Assembly: GCF_007746795.1 (NCBI RefSeq) | Contig: NZ_CP036343.1 | Location: forward strand, 3,652,369 to 3,716,368 | DNA: 64,000 nucleotides | Source: Gimesia algae | Lineage (GTDB): Bacteria > Planctomycetota > Planctomycetia > Planctomycetales > Planctomycetaceae | Reading direction: 5' to 3' | In this document: one piece after another, positions 1 to 7,439 of the stretch | Layout: every line of letters starts with the position of its first letter | How positions within the stretch are numbered: the first letter of the stretch is position 1 | The notes under the pieces: generated by a model | What the model was told of the DNA's origin: nothing | Databases searched by the model: none | What the model saw: only the letters and a program-made list of their open reading frames with translations | Made by a program: the position numbers and the translations under genes

Positions 1-267
1 AAGCCGCTGGCACAAACGATGATGAAAACCAAATCAGCGACGTTTGTCTGGGAGTTTATGTTTACGCGATCGATGTTCCAAACGCCGGACATGATTCAGC
101 AGCATCGTCTGCTCAATCGGGTATCCAAGTGGATCGACGGCGGTCAACTTCGCAGCACAGCGAACGAAGTGCTTTCACCGATCAATGCTGCGAATCTGCG
201 GGCAGTGCATCAAAAGCTCGAAACGGGACGTTCGATTGGTAAGATTGTCTTGCAGGGATGGGATTAG
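1..267 (+). CDS. Zinc-type alcohol dehydrogenase-like / quinone oxidoreductase (MDR family), C-terminal fragment
   Basis: The reading frame is open from the first base of the window, so the gene begins upstream and only the last 88 codons are seen. The residues FVWEFMFTRSMFQTPDM, followed about 10 residues later by a 'LLN.V..W.D.G.LR' stretch and by 'NAANLRAVHQKLETG..IGKIVL' at the end, are typical of the C-terminus of the zinc-binding alcohol dehydrogenase family (YbdR/ZADH-like MDR proteins, usually about 335 residues). Such enzymes are cytosolic NAD(P)H-dependent oxidoreductases of unknown physiological substrate. The NAD(P)-binding Rossmann motif and catalytic region lie outside the window, so substrate and cofactor cannot be judged. 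The family call is fairly secure; the exact activity is not. Confidence 0.8.
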   Translation, partial: KPLAQTMMKTKSATFVWEFMFTRSMFQTPDMIQQHRLLNRVSKWIDGGQLRSTANEVLSPINAANLRAVHQKLETGRSIGKIVLQGWD

Positions 268-433
268 ATCGGTCCCCTAATTCCGGTTTCCGATTCAGGG
301 AACCATCAGGATGGACTTTCTGCTACCACGCAAAGCACGAAACACTTGAACGGTGAAGAGATCGCATTTGCGATTGTGATGTGTCTCCCTGCTCTCCCCC
401 CCCCCGAATGGAACTCAGGCTTCATCTTGGATT

Positions 434-527
434 TAGACTGTGTCCAGTTTTACAGTAGCGTCTCACGATCCATAGGGACCGAGCATAATAGATTGCGAGA
501 CGCGATGGTGAAATGTAATGCGTACTA
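434..527 (+). repeat. Dispersed intergenic repeat, copy A (94 bp)
   Basis: This segment aligns without gaps to the reverse complement of 34593-34686, with 76 of 94 positions identical by hand count. It begins TAGACTGTGTCC and ends AATGTAATGCG.ACTA in both copies. Within it GCGTCTCACGATC (458-470) and GATTGCGAGACGC (491-503) form an imperfect inverted repeat (11 of 13) around a 20-base loop, so the transcript could fold into a hairpin. Both copies lie between genes. It could be a REP-like or MITE-like element or a conserved structured RNA. No transposase or target duplication is visible. Confidence 0.75.
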
Positions 528-692
528 GACCGTTGCCTGAGAGACCTGTCCCATCAATGGGTTTTTCACTGATTTCGAAAGAAACCTCAGGAAGAGTGTC
601 TGAACTAAGTCGTCAGATCGGTTGTGTAGGCAATTGCATAGAATGGGTTTCGTTGTCAGAATGGTGGCCGGCATTGATTATATTTTAATTCA

Positions 693-699
693 GGGAGGT
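693..699 (+). promoter_or_regulatory. Ribosome binding site deciding the TIR gene start
   Basis: GGGAGGT lies four bases after its last G from a GTG at 703. This is the only strong Shine-Dalgarno sequence near the start of the frame, which is open as far back as a TTG at 622. It favours GTG-703 as the initiation codon. Confidence 0.7.
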
Positions 700-702
700 A
701 TT

Positions 703-1713
703 GTGGCGAATTCTGAGTATGTGGATGTGTTTAAAACCGGCGCAGTGGCCATTGATCGCTGGCGGACTGAGAATTCGGAAGTCAAAGTGGATTTGAGTGG
801 AGCCGACTTAAGCGGAGCCGACCTGATGGAAACGAATCTGGTCGGAGCCGATTTGCGAGGTGCGAATCTCGTCGGAGCCGACTTAAGCGGTGCCGATCTG
901 GTTGGCGCGAATCTGGTTGGTGCCAATCTGGAAAAAGCCGACTTGTGTTTTGCCGATTTGAGTGGCGCGGACTTAAGCTGGGCCAATTTGCATCGCGCGA
1001 ATTTAAGACAGGCCATTTTTAACGGCGCCCACTCACGTAATACCCTCTGGGTTGAAGTTGATTTATCCAGAGCCGTGGAACTGGAAACGATTAAGCATTG
1101 GGGTCCCAGTACCATAGGCGTCAATACACTCATGTGGTCTAAAGGGAAAATCCCAAAAGAGTTTCTGCTGGGTTGCGGCCTGCCCGATGACGTCATTTCG
1201 CATGTGACTGGTTATTTCGCCAGCACCGCCGTCGATTTCTTTTCCTGCTTTATCAGCTTCTGTTCAGAAGACTCTGCCTTCGCTCATCGATTGTATGATA
1301 CGTTACAGGCCCGGGGAATTCGCTGCTGGTTGGATGAAAAGCAAAAGTCGTCTGGACCAGGTGCCCCCACTGATCGAGGGCTGAAGATCTGGGATAAAGT
1401 ACTGCTGTGTGCTTCAGAACATTCTTTAACCAGTGACTGGGTCAATCAGGAAATAGCAGACGCTTTTGATAACGAAGACCGTCAATACAGAAAAGATACG
1501 GTCCTGATTCATTCCTTACTTCCACTCAGCCTGGACCAGCATCTGTTTAAGGACTGGGAGCATCAAAAGAAAGCGGCACTCTGTGATCGATTAACCGCTG
1601 ATTTCAGAAACTGGGAAACAGACCCAGCGGTATTCGATCAGCAAGTGGAACGGGTGATGGCGGCGCTGCATACCAATTATCCCGGTCGCGGACCGGAATC
1701 TGAGTTGGCTTAG
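703..1713 (+). CDS. Pentapeptide-repeat protein with C-terminal TIR domain
   Basis: 337 residues from the GTG start supported by the GGGAGGT site. Residues about 29-106 are roughly fifteen A(D/N)LxG-type pentapeptide repeats, which form a right-handed quadrilateral beta-helix. A linker follows, then a TIR domain from about 182 to 313. It opens with CFISFCSEDSAFAHRLYD, continues with RGIRCWLDEK, and has DKVLLCASEHSLTSDWVNQE. The Glu of the WVxxE motif, about residue 250, aligns with the catalytic glutamate of NAD-cleaving TIR domains such as SARM1, so NADase activity is possible (inference). No signal peptide or membrane segment is seen, so it is probably cytosolic. It stands alone between two non-operonic neighbours. 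Pentapeptide-TIR proteins may act in signalling or phage defence, but no partner gene is present here to support that. The antisense 168-codon frame is a shadow of the repeats. Confidence 0.88.
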   Translation: MANSEYVDVFKTGAVAIDRWRTENSEVKVDLSGADLSGADLMETNLVGADLRGANLVGADLSGADLVGANLVGANLEKADLCFADLSGADLSWANLHRANLRQAIFNGAHSRNTLWVEVDLSRAVELETIKHWGPSTIGVNTLMWSKGKIPKEFLLGCGLPDDVISHVTGYFASTAVDFFSCFISFCSEDSAFAHRLYDTLQARGIRCWLDEKQKSSGPGAPTDRGLKIWDKVLLCASEHSLTSDWVNQEIADAFDNEDRQYRKDTVLIHSLLPLSLDQHLFKDWEHQKKAALCDRLTADFRNWETDPAVFDQQVERVMAALHTNYPGRGPESELA

Positions 1714-1790
1714 GTAGTGTCCAGGATACCGGTAGCCTCTCCAGGACTATATCGCCGATTATAAGGCGATGGTTCGCTCCGGGAAGATCC
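1712..1790 (+). repeat. Possible divergent relative of the dispersed repeat, with perfect hairpin
   Basis: Starting at the TIR stop codon, GTGTCC (1717-1722) begins a 29-base stretch that matches the corresponding part of the 34.6-kb repeat at about 20 of 29 positions, followed by a CCGA.TATAA-like core. A perfect 6-bp stem ATCGCC/GGCGAT (1751-1756/1765-1770) with an 8-base loop lies inside. Relation to the dispersed repeat is suggestive only. Without a U-tract it is not a classical terminator. Confidence 0.3.
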
Positions 1791-1955
1791 AGCGGCACTC
1801 AAGGTAGAAATGGAAGTGGAACAGCGTCCCTGATTGAATTTGAAAATTTATGCAGTCGGGCTGACGTTGATTGCTATGATATTAATGCCAATACCGCTTA
1901 AGGCAAACGTATTCTGATCTTCCTATGTGTTGAGTCCCTGTCAGGAGCCATTTTC

Positions 1956-2540
1956 ATGATCAAAACAGTACGACGTTTTTTCCTTTTCTCACTGGCACTT
2001 TCGTGCCTCACATCAACAGCCCTCAGTATCGATGTGCATGCGGCAGAGAAGGATTCCACGAGACCAGCAGTGGGAGATACAGCCAAAGATTTTGAGTTGG
2101 CGACCCCCGCGGGCAAGCAGGTCAAGCTTTCCGATCAGCTCAAGAAAGGCCCCGTGGTGCTGCTCGTGCTGCGTGGATATCCGGAATATCAATGTCCCGT
2201 TTGTACGCGGCAGGTGGGTCAGTTTATTGCGAATGCCGCGAAGCTGAAGGAAGCAAAAGCAAGCGTGGTGATGGTTTATCCGGGCGCGGCACAAGATCTG
2301 GAGAAACGGGCTGAAGAATTCATTCGCGATCAGAGTCTGCCTGAGAATTTTTACTTTTTGGTAGACCCGGACTACAAATTTACCAATGCCTATCATCTGC
2401 GCTGGGATGCCAAACGGGAAACCGCATATCCCTCCACGTTCGTCATCGACACGGATGGCAAGATCAAGTTTGCGAAGATCAGCATGACGCACAGAGGCCG
2501 GGCCGATGTCAAAGACGTCCTGCAGGCATTAAGTGAGTAA
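1956..2540 (+). CDS. Secreted peroxiredoxin-like (AhpC/TSA, thioredoxin-fold) protein
   Basis: 194 residues. The N-terminus has basic residues followed by a hydrophobic stretch ending near SIDVHAA (about residue 30), a plausible signal peptide, so the mature protein is expected outside the cytoplasm. The rest is a thioredoxin-fold AhpC/TSA domain: VGDTAKDFELATPAG at the start, then the redox site YQCPVCTRQVGQF with Cys80 and Cys83, a conserved downstream FLVDPDYKFTNAYHL region, and YPSTFVIDTDGKI, which holds the usual cis-proline. The Cys-x-x-Cys spacing is unusual for a peroxidatic site and could instead indicate a thiol-disulfide oxidoreductase. The ATG at 1956 is preceded by an AGGAG-like site. 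It is convergent with the symporter gene downstream. Likely role is peroxide reduction or thiol redox at the envelope; the substrate is unknown. Confidence 0.82.
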   Translation: MIKTVRRFFLFSLALSCLTSTALSIDVHAAEKDSTRPAVGDTAKDFELATPAGKQVKLSDQLKKGPVVLLVLRGYPEYQCPVCTRQVGQFIANAAKLKEAKASVVMVYPGAAQDLEKRAEEFIRDQSLPENFYFLVDPDYKFTNAYHLRWDAKRETAYPSTFVIDTDGKIKFAKISMTHRGRADVKDVLQALSE

Positions 2541-2559
2541 CGGCCTCTTTTCCAGGTCT

Positions 2560-3948
2560 TCAAGTTAAGTCATCAATAATCTCCTGCTCCCCCGAGCGGA
2601 GTTGACTGGGAGGCGTGCGAAACCAGCCGACCAGAAATACGGAGAGACAGAAACAGGCAATAGCCACGATGATAATCACAAGGGCAGGAGCCAGAATGAT
2701 TTGCTGGGCAACGAGTGGAGGCACGGCGACGATCAATAGAATCTCCAAAGGAGAGATGCCGACAAACGCCAAACCATAATCCTGCAGGGTTTTGGATTTC
2801 AGATTAGGGTCGACAATCCGCAGCAGTAACACGCCAATCCCGACGACACCGGTCATCCAGCCATAAGCGAAGATACTGCGTTCAAACCAGAAGTTGTGAA
2901 ACAGATGGCGTCCCAGAAACCAGAGCATGGCGACTGCGTAGAGAAAACCCAGCAGCGACATCACAATCAGCGGTGCCAGGTATTCCACCACCACACTGAT
3001 TTTGATTGATGCGACAGCGAACGCAATGAGATAATCAGAGACCGAAGATCCGATGCGGGACATAACCTGACGGTCCACGTATTTTCCCAACTGGCAGAGT
3101 TCGAGAGACATCTGCAGGATCGCGCTCACCAGCAGAGACACAGCAAACAGGGGGAGGATCACCTTGGACTCCAGCACGTGTCGAAACAGGTAGTCAACGC
3201 CGTGTGCACCGCCGAATGCTGCCATAACAATCGCAAAATGCCAGGTGAGTGGATCAAGGGACATGGCGCTGACGGTATTTGTCCCCAGCGATGACTGCTC
3301 TTCCGGTGGGAGGAATCCAGACCGTGTGCTTTCCGGCAGATCCTGGGCCGACTTGACAAGATGCGTCCAGCCGAAGCGGGTCGCGATATTAATTAATAGC
3401 AGTCCACCGAAGATGCCGGTGAGTAGTCCAATAGTGGCAAACGTGTATCCCAGACTCAGCGCATCTTCGAAACCTCCTGCCTGCAGGGACTCACTGACGG
3501 CTGTTGCGGTACCATGACCGCCTGCGAATCCGGCCGGCATCATTAATGCAAATCCGGGATTCAGATCGGGAAAGAAATACGGAAGTACAAACAACCCGAA
3601 TAAGAGTGCAATCCCATACTGACCTATGTAAGTGGCGAAGTTATAGAACCAGGTATCACCGACATCACGCAGCATGGTCTTCAGAGAGGGACGTCGAGGT
3701 TGATGGCCGAGAAAGAGAGTTGCGAAGAGAATCGCGATCAATTCATAAGGATAGCGATCCATCGCAAGCTTGCCTTCGGCAGTCAGACTGAAGGGGAGCA
3801 GGTCGAGAAACTGAGGCCCACCGGCCAAACCCAGGAAGCCGGCCAGAATGGGAGCAGGAATCAGCAGGTATTGCAGAAACCGTATTCGGGAGCGTAACAG
3901 ATGTGCGATGACCAGGAGGATCGAGATGATAGCAAAGTCTGCAAACAT
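2560..3948 (-). CDS. Sodium/glutamate symporter family protein (GltS-like)
   Basis: 462 residues and almost entirely hydrophobic, with about eleven to twelve predicted membrane segments. The N-terminal half contains the loop MPAGFAGGHGTATAVSESL, matching the glycine-rich re-entrant hairpin of ESS/GltS transporters, and APILAGFLGL near the start is also typical. GltS proteins import glutamate with Na+ across the inner membrane and are usually about 400 residues; this one has extra C-terminal helices and a polar tail. The substrate of planctomycete members is not established, so glutamate is an inference from the family. It is followed, 81 bp upstream on the same strand, by the CoA-disulfide-reductase fusion; co-transcription is possible but not proven. 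Confidence 0.8.
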   Translation of the reverse strand: MFADFAIISILLVIAHLLRSRIRFLQYLLIPAPILAGFLGLAGGPQFLDLLPFSLTAEGKLAMDRYPYELIAILFATLFLGHQPRRPSLKTMLRDVGDTWFYNFATYIGQYGIALLFGLFVLPYFFPDLNPGFALMMPAGFAGGHGTATAVSESLQAGGFEDALSLGYTFATIGLLTGIFGGLLLINIATRFGWTHLVKSAQDLPESTRSGFLPPEEQSSLGTNTVSAMSLDPLTWHFAIVMAAFGGAHGVDYLFRHVLESKVILPLFAVSLLVSAILQMSLELCQLGKYVDRQVMSRIGSSVSDYLIAFAVASIKISVVVEYLAPLIVMSLLGFLYAVAMLWFLGRHLFHNFWFERSIFAYGWMTGVVGIGVLLLRIVDPNLKSKTLQDYGLAFVGISPLEILLIVAVPPLVAQQIILAPALVIIIVAIACFCLSVFLVGWFRTPPSQLRSGEQEIIDDLT

Positions 3949-4029
3949 CTTTATTGAGTCCTTTATTCAGGTCATTCATTTTACATTTTCGACGATATCA
4001 ATTTTGTCTTCGTGAGATTGCTTTGTCGA

Positions 4030-5700
4030 TTATTCAAACATGTCAGATCGGGCATAGCGTTGCATCAACATACCGCCGGTGAGGTTGCGGACGTCTTTGA
4101 AGCCGGACTGTTTCAGAATGCGTGTGGCAATGTATGCCCGGAGAGCGGTGTGACAGACCGTGACGATGGGCTTAGCGGGATCGAGTTCTGAAAGTCGCTG
4201 ACGGAGTTCGTCGACGGGGATATGTATAATTTTGGGTAACGAGAAGGTTTCCACTTCTTTATCTGTTCTGACGTCAAGGATCTGATACGCATCGAGGTCG
4301 GCATCGACTTCAACAATGGATGCGAGACCATCCAGATCGTTGCCAGCCACAAAGGCGGCGATGTGTACGGGATCTTTCGCAGAGCCGAACGGGGGTGCAT
4401 AAGCGAGATCGAGTCCGGCCAGATCGCGGATCGAAGCCCGGAATTTCAGAGCAGTCGCGATCACATCAATACGTTTATCGACGCCTTCTTTCCCGATGGC
4501 CTGCGCGCCCAGAACCCGTTCGGTTTCCGGATCATAGGTGAGTTTGAGGAATAGAGATTCGGCACCGGGATAGTAGCCGGCGTGATGCTTGGGAACGACG
4601 ATCACGGAACGATTCGTGCGAGAAGCCTTTTCTGCAAACTTCTTACTCAACCCGGTCATGGCGGCGGTTAAGCCGAACACGCGTACGATCGCGGTACCAA
4701 CGGGAGACATCATGGGATCGGCAGATCCGGTGGCTGCATGTTGACCGGCGATTCGACCGGCGCGGTTTGCGGGTCCGGCAAGTGGAATACGAAGAGGTTG
4801 CATCAACACCCCATGCATGTATTCCACCGCGTCGCCAACGGCATAGATCTCGGGACAGGAGGTCTGCATAAATTCGTTGACAGAAATACCGCCGAACTTT
4901 CCGATTTCGAGGCCCGCTTCTTTCGCCAGACCCGTCGCAGGCGCCACGCCGATGCCAAGGATAATCAGATCCGTCTCGAGCGTCGTACCATTCCCCAGTT
5001 CGACACCCACCGCGGTTTCATTTTCGACGTTCACTTTTTCCAGAGCCGTCCCCAGATGCAGCTTGACGTCATGCGCGGTGAGTTCATTCTGAATCAGCCG
5101 TGCCATCTCGGGATCGAGGGGCGGAAGTACCTGAGGCTGCAGTTCAACCAGATTGGTTTCCATTTTGAGGTGATGCAGTTGCTCGACCATTTCCAGGCCA
5201 ATAAATCCGGCACCCACCACAACGGCCCGGCGACAAGTGTGCTGTTCGATATAATCTTTGATGGCATCCGTGTCGTTCAGATTACGGAGCGTGAAGACAT
5301 TCTGAGCGTTGATGCCCGGCAGTGGAGGAACAATGGGAGCGGCACCCGGAGAAAGAATCAGTCGATCCCATGATTCTGTAGAAGATTCACCGGTGACCTG
5401 ATTCAATACAGATACTGTTTTATTTTCCACATCGATGGACTGCACCAGATGATTCGTGCGGACATCGATATTGAAACGGTTTTTGAAAAGCTCCGGAGTG
5501 GCAACGAGCAGTTTACTGCGTTCGGTAATTTCCCCGCCGATATAATAAGGCAGACCACAATTGGCGAAGGAAACGTATTCATCTTTCTCAAACAGGATGA
5601 TTTCCGCGTTTTCATTACAACGCCTGGCACGCGTCGCGGCACTGGCTCCGCCGGCGACTCCACCGACAATCACGATTTTCACTGATTCTGTCCCTGACAT
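4030..5700 (-). CDS. CoA-disulfide reductase-type FAD/NAD(P)H oxidoreductase fused to a rhodanese domain
   Basis: 556 residues. The N-terminal FAD-binding Rossmann motif VGGVAGGASAA lies near residues 12-22. The single redox-active cysteine characteristic of CoA-disulfide reductase/NADH oxidase proteins follows in SFANCGLPYYIGG (Cys48). A second nucleotide-binding motif VVGAGFIGLEMVEQL is near residue 160, and the FAD-contact motif EIYAVGDAVE follows. The C-terminal domain (about 455-556) is rhodanese-like, with ILDVRTDKE and an active-site cysteine in VTVCHTALRAY (Cys516). Family members of this architecture (CoADR-RHD) reduce CoA disulfides, CoA persulfides or polysulfides with NAD(P)H in the cytosol. 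The ATG start gives the glycine-rich motif its normal distance. The neighbouring symporter has no evident functional tie. Confidence 0.92.
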   Translation of the reverse strand: MSGTESVKIVIVGGVAGGASAATRARRCNENAEIILFEKDEYVSFANCGLPYYIGGEITERSKLLVATPELFKNRFNIDVRTNHLVQSIDVENKTVSVLNQVTGESSTESWDRLILSPGAAPIVPPLPGINAQNVFTLRNLNDTDAIKDYIEQHTCRRAVVVGAGFIGLEMVEQLHHLKMETNLVELQPQVLPPLDPEMARLIQNELTAHDVKLHLGTALEKVNVENETAVGVELGNGTTLETDLIILGIGVAPATGLAKEAGLEIGKFGGISVNEFMQTSCPEIYAVGDAVEYMHGVLMQPLRIPLAGPANRAGRIAGQHAATGSADPMMSPVGTAIVRVFGLTAAMTGLSKKFAEKASRTNRSVIVVPKHHAGYYPGAESLFLKLTYDPETERVLGAQAIGKEGVDKRIDVIATALKFRASIRDLAGLDLAYAPPFGSAKDPVHIAAFVAGNDLDGLASIVEVDADLDAYQILDVRTDKEVETFSLPKIIHIPVDELRQRLSELDPAKPIVTVCHTALRAYIATRILKQSGFKDVRNLTGGMLMQRYARSDMFE

Positions 5701-5828
5701 GAACTGCCTTTCCCGTCTGATCTGTTGAACTCAGAGTATTCTCATTTCGGAATTATAAACAGATCGAGAAAGCATCACTACCAACCTCCATTCCCATTCG
5801 ACCTGATTCTCAACTGCGAGAATCGCAT

Positions 5829-6296
5829 CTATGGTTCTGCGATGAAACTCATATGCAGTTCTGCATGTCGACGATGGAGCAAATCCCATTCTTCCTGACT
5901 CAGTTCACCAAAAAAGGGACTGGGATAACGCTTTGATTCTGAAGTGAGCCGCTGGATGGCATTCCGTAGATGTTCCAGACCAGCCTGATCATCAACGGCA
6001 TCAGGGAGTAAGGCTTTTCCAGAATCTCCTTTTAAATTGATGCCGGGCAGCATACCGTTCTTCAGAATGCGTGCTTTGAAATAATGCTTCCCGAGAACTC
6101 GAAAGAACCAGGGCAGTTGAAACGGGAAACCGTCCAGAGAATAATCCATGAGCCGCGCCAGGTGATCAAAGATCTGCCCTTTCGACCAGTTGCCCGTGGT
6201 GGGTGCATCTGCAGCGGTCAACCGAGTGGCATCGTCAATGATATCCTGTAAGGTCGCGTAAGAGAGTTTCCTACGATCGGCGGTCTGTGTAGTCAT
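5829..6296 (-). CDS. DUF1569 family protein (DinB-like fold)
   Basis: 155 residues. NWSKGQIFDHLARLMDYSLDG in the first third, FPFQLPWFFRVLGKHYFK in the middle and the closing RRHAELHMSFI match the DUF1569 family, which belongs to the DinB/YfiT metal-binding four-helix-bundle group. The histidines in IFDHLA and in RRHAELHMSF are at positions that commonly hold metal in such proteins. No signal peptide or membrane segment is seen. Members are common in planctomycetes but their biochemical role is unknown; thiol transferase-like functions occur in the wider superfamily. It is separated by 128 bp from the oxidoreductase gene and is probably its own unit. Confidence 0.8.
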   Translation of the reverse strand: MTTQTADRRKLSYATLQDIIDDATRLTAADAPTTGNWSKGQIFDHLARLMDYSLDGFPFQLPWFFRVLGKHYFKARILKNGMLPGINLKGDSGKALLPDAVDDQAGLEHLRNAIQRLTSESKRYPSPFFGELSQEEWDLLHRRHAELHMSFIAEP

Positions 6297-6387
6297 GAAC
6301 CTGTTCCTGCCAGCAAAGAGAGTGAATAATATTCATTTTTAAGAAACAGACACGATACCACAAGTGTCTTCGTCTAAATTCAATTCA

Positions 6388-6762
6388 TTAACACCAGTTA
6401 TCACCTACGACAGGCATTTGATTGACAGATCTCTGATAAAAGTAGGCCTCTACTGTTTCAGTGATCTGGGGCTGTATCAACTGAATCGGAGCACGGTGAT
6501 ACAGGTTTTCGGCAACGCCTTCCACTTCGTCCAGCAACTCGAGTGCTCTGTTATCAACGCGCCACAATTCCCCTTGAATACTGATACCATCCATATTGTT
6601 TCTGACCAGGCCTGGATAGGTGCCACAATGATACATGGTATACTCAGCTGTGGTTTTCGCAGTGGAGAGAAAGGTCTGATCATGCAGATTGTGCGCGCGG
6701 CAGAAGCCACGTTTTAAGGTCCCATAGACAAATATCAATGTATCTGAATTTGCGGTCATCAC
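6388..6762 (-). CDS. Gamma-glutamylcyclotransferase-like (AIG2/GGCT) protein
   Basis: 124 residues, a normal length for the family. The N-terminal FVYGTLKRGF (YGTL at 13-16) is the glycine-containing substrate loop of the GGCT/AIG2 fold, and LLDEVEGVAENLYHR supplies the conserved catalytic acid (Glu81). GGCT-like enzymes release 5-oxoproline from gamma-glutamyl compounds; many bacterial members have unknown substrates. Two ATG codons occur in tandem at the start. The protein is cytosolic. It lies in the same orientation as the DUF1569 gene, 91 bp apart, and divergently from the complex-I-like operon. Confidence 0.85.
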   Translation of the reverse strand: MMTANSDTLIFVYGTLKRGFCRAHNLHDQTFLSTAKTTAEYTMYHCGTYPGLVRNNMDGISIQGELWRVDNRALELLDEVEGVAENLYHRAPIQLIQPQITETVEAYFYQRSVNQMPVVGDNWC

Positions 6763-6995
6763 ATTTCAACCCAGCGGACCGGTAATCGGGGCCAGAAAGA
6801 ATCTCTGGACTTACTTCGATTACAGAGAATAGTTATGCTGATGCAGTGGGAATTACTTTTTCCATTTGAACGATTTACAGGAGCGAAGACGTTTCGCATT
6901 AGCGGTTGTTTCACTTAAAATCCGCAGGAGATGCTGATCGTCAATAAGATCAAGATCACAACGATTGTACCTCATCACATCGCTGAAAGTCCGCC

Positions 6996-7439
6996 ATGGA
7001 TTGGTTTCTCTTTCTGAAATATTCATTATTTGCCGTCTGCTGCACGCTGGTCGTGTGGTTTACGATCAAAATCGGATTTCGCAGTTCCCCTGACATTGAG
7101 GAAATTCAACCGGAGACCGAGGCACTACCGGGCGATGATTCTCAAGCTGACGCACTCCGGCGACTGTACTGGAATTTTACCGCAGTCTTAATTGTAGTAC
7201 CAACACTCCTGCTGATTCTGGGAATCTCTATGCAGACCGCAGCGTGGAATCATCCGGTGACGGGAACACTGGCGTGTGCAGTAGTATTGATCTGGGGAAT
7301 GGGGTTCTGGACGGGGATGCTGTCATTCCCCGAACCTGTGCAGGGGTCAGAGCCCGCAGAATTGCCTGCGTTCCATGAGAGTCAGATTGCCGATGAACCT
7401 GTCATCACTCGCACATCAGAATCTGAGGAGATGAACTGA
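6996..7439 (+). CDS. Small three-helix membrane protein heading a complex-I-like operon (NuoA-like by position)
   Basis: 147 residues with a hydrophobic N-terminal helix (5-27), an acidic loop (30-55), two further helices (about 58-80 and 85-105) and an acidic C-terminal tail. Three helices with a loop after the first is the topology of NuoA, and the order of the genes that follow (H-, J-, K-, L-, M-like) is that of a complex I membrane arm. However, I see neither the conserved Cys loop nor the acidic residue of the second helix, so sequence support is weak. Its TGA stop overlaps the ATG of the next gene (TGATG), which points to translational coupling. It could equally be a lineage-specific accessory subunit. 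Confidence 0.5.
   Translation: MDWFLFLKYSLFAVCCTLVVWFTIKIGFRSSPDIEEIQPETEALPGDDSQADALRRLYWNFTAVLIVVPTLLLILGISMQTAAWNHPVTGTLACAVVLIWGMGFWTGMLSFPEPVQGSEPAELPAFHESQIADEPVITRTSESEEMN

Larger units (their letters stand above)
268..702. other. Intergenic region with a 94-bp dispersed repeat and a 10-C homopolymer
   Basis: This 435-bp stretch separates the dehydrogenase fragment from the TIR gene. It holds a run of ten C residues at 396-405 and the dispersed repeat copy at 434-527. A 60-codon frame opening with TTG at 346 crosses the repeat and has no recognisable protein features, so I do not call it. The start signals of the TIR gene sit at the right end. No tRNA or terminator with a U-tract was seen. 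Confidence 0.6.

Noticed and set aside
346-528. 60-codon frame starting with TTG before the TIR gene
   Set aside because: It runs across the 10-C tract and the dispersed repeat, has no family features and no ribosome site.
784-1017. Short periodic DNA repeats that could suggest a CRISPR-like array
   Set aside because: The 15-base period encodes pentapeptides in frame and lacks conserved spacers.
690-1196. 168-codon antisense frame over the TIR gene
   Set aside because: It mirrors the pentapeptide repeats (periodic ALKSAP-like residues) and is a by-product of the repeat codons on the opposite strand.
4738-5373. 211-codon frame opposite the CoA-disulfide reductase gene
   Set aside because: The minus-strand reading has complete family motifs; the other frame has none.
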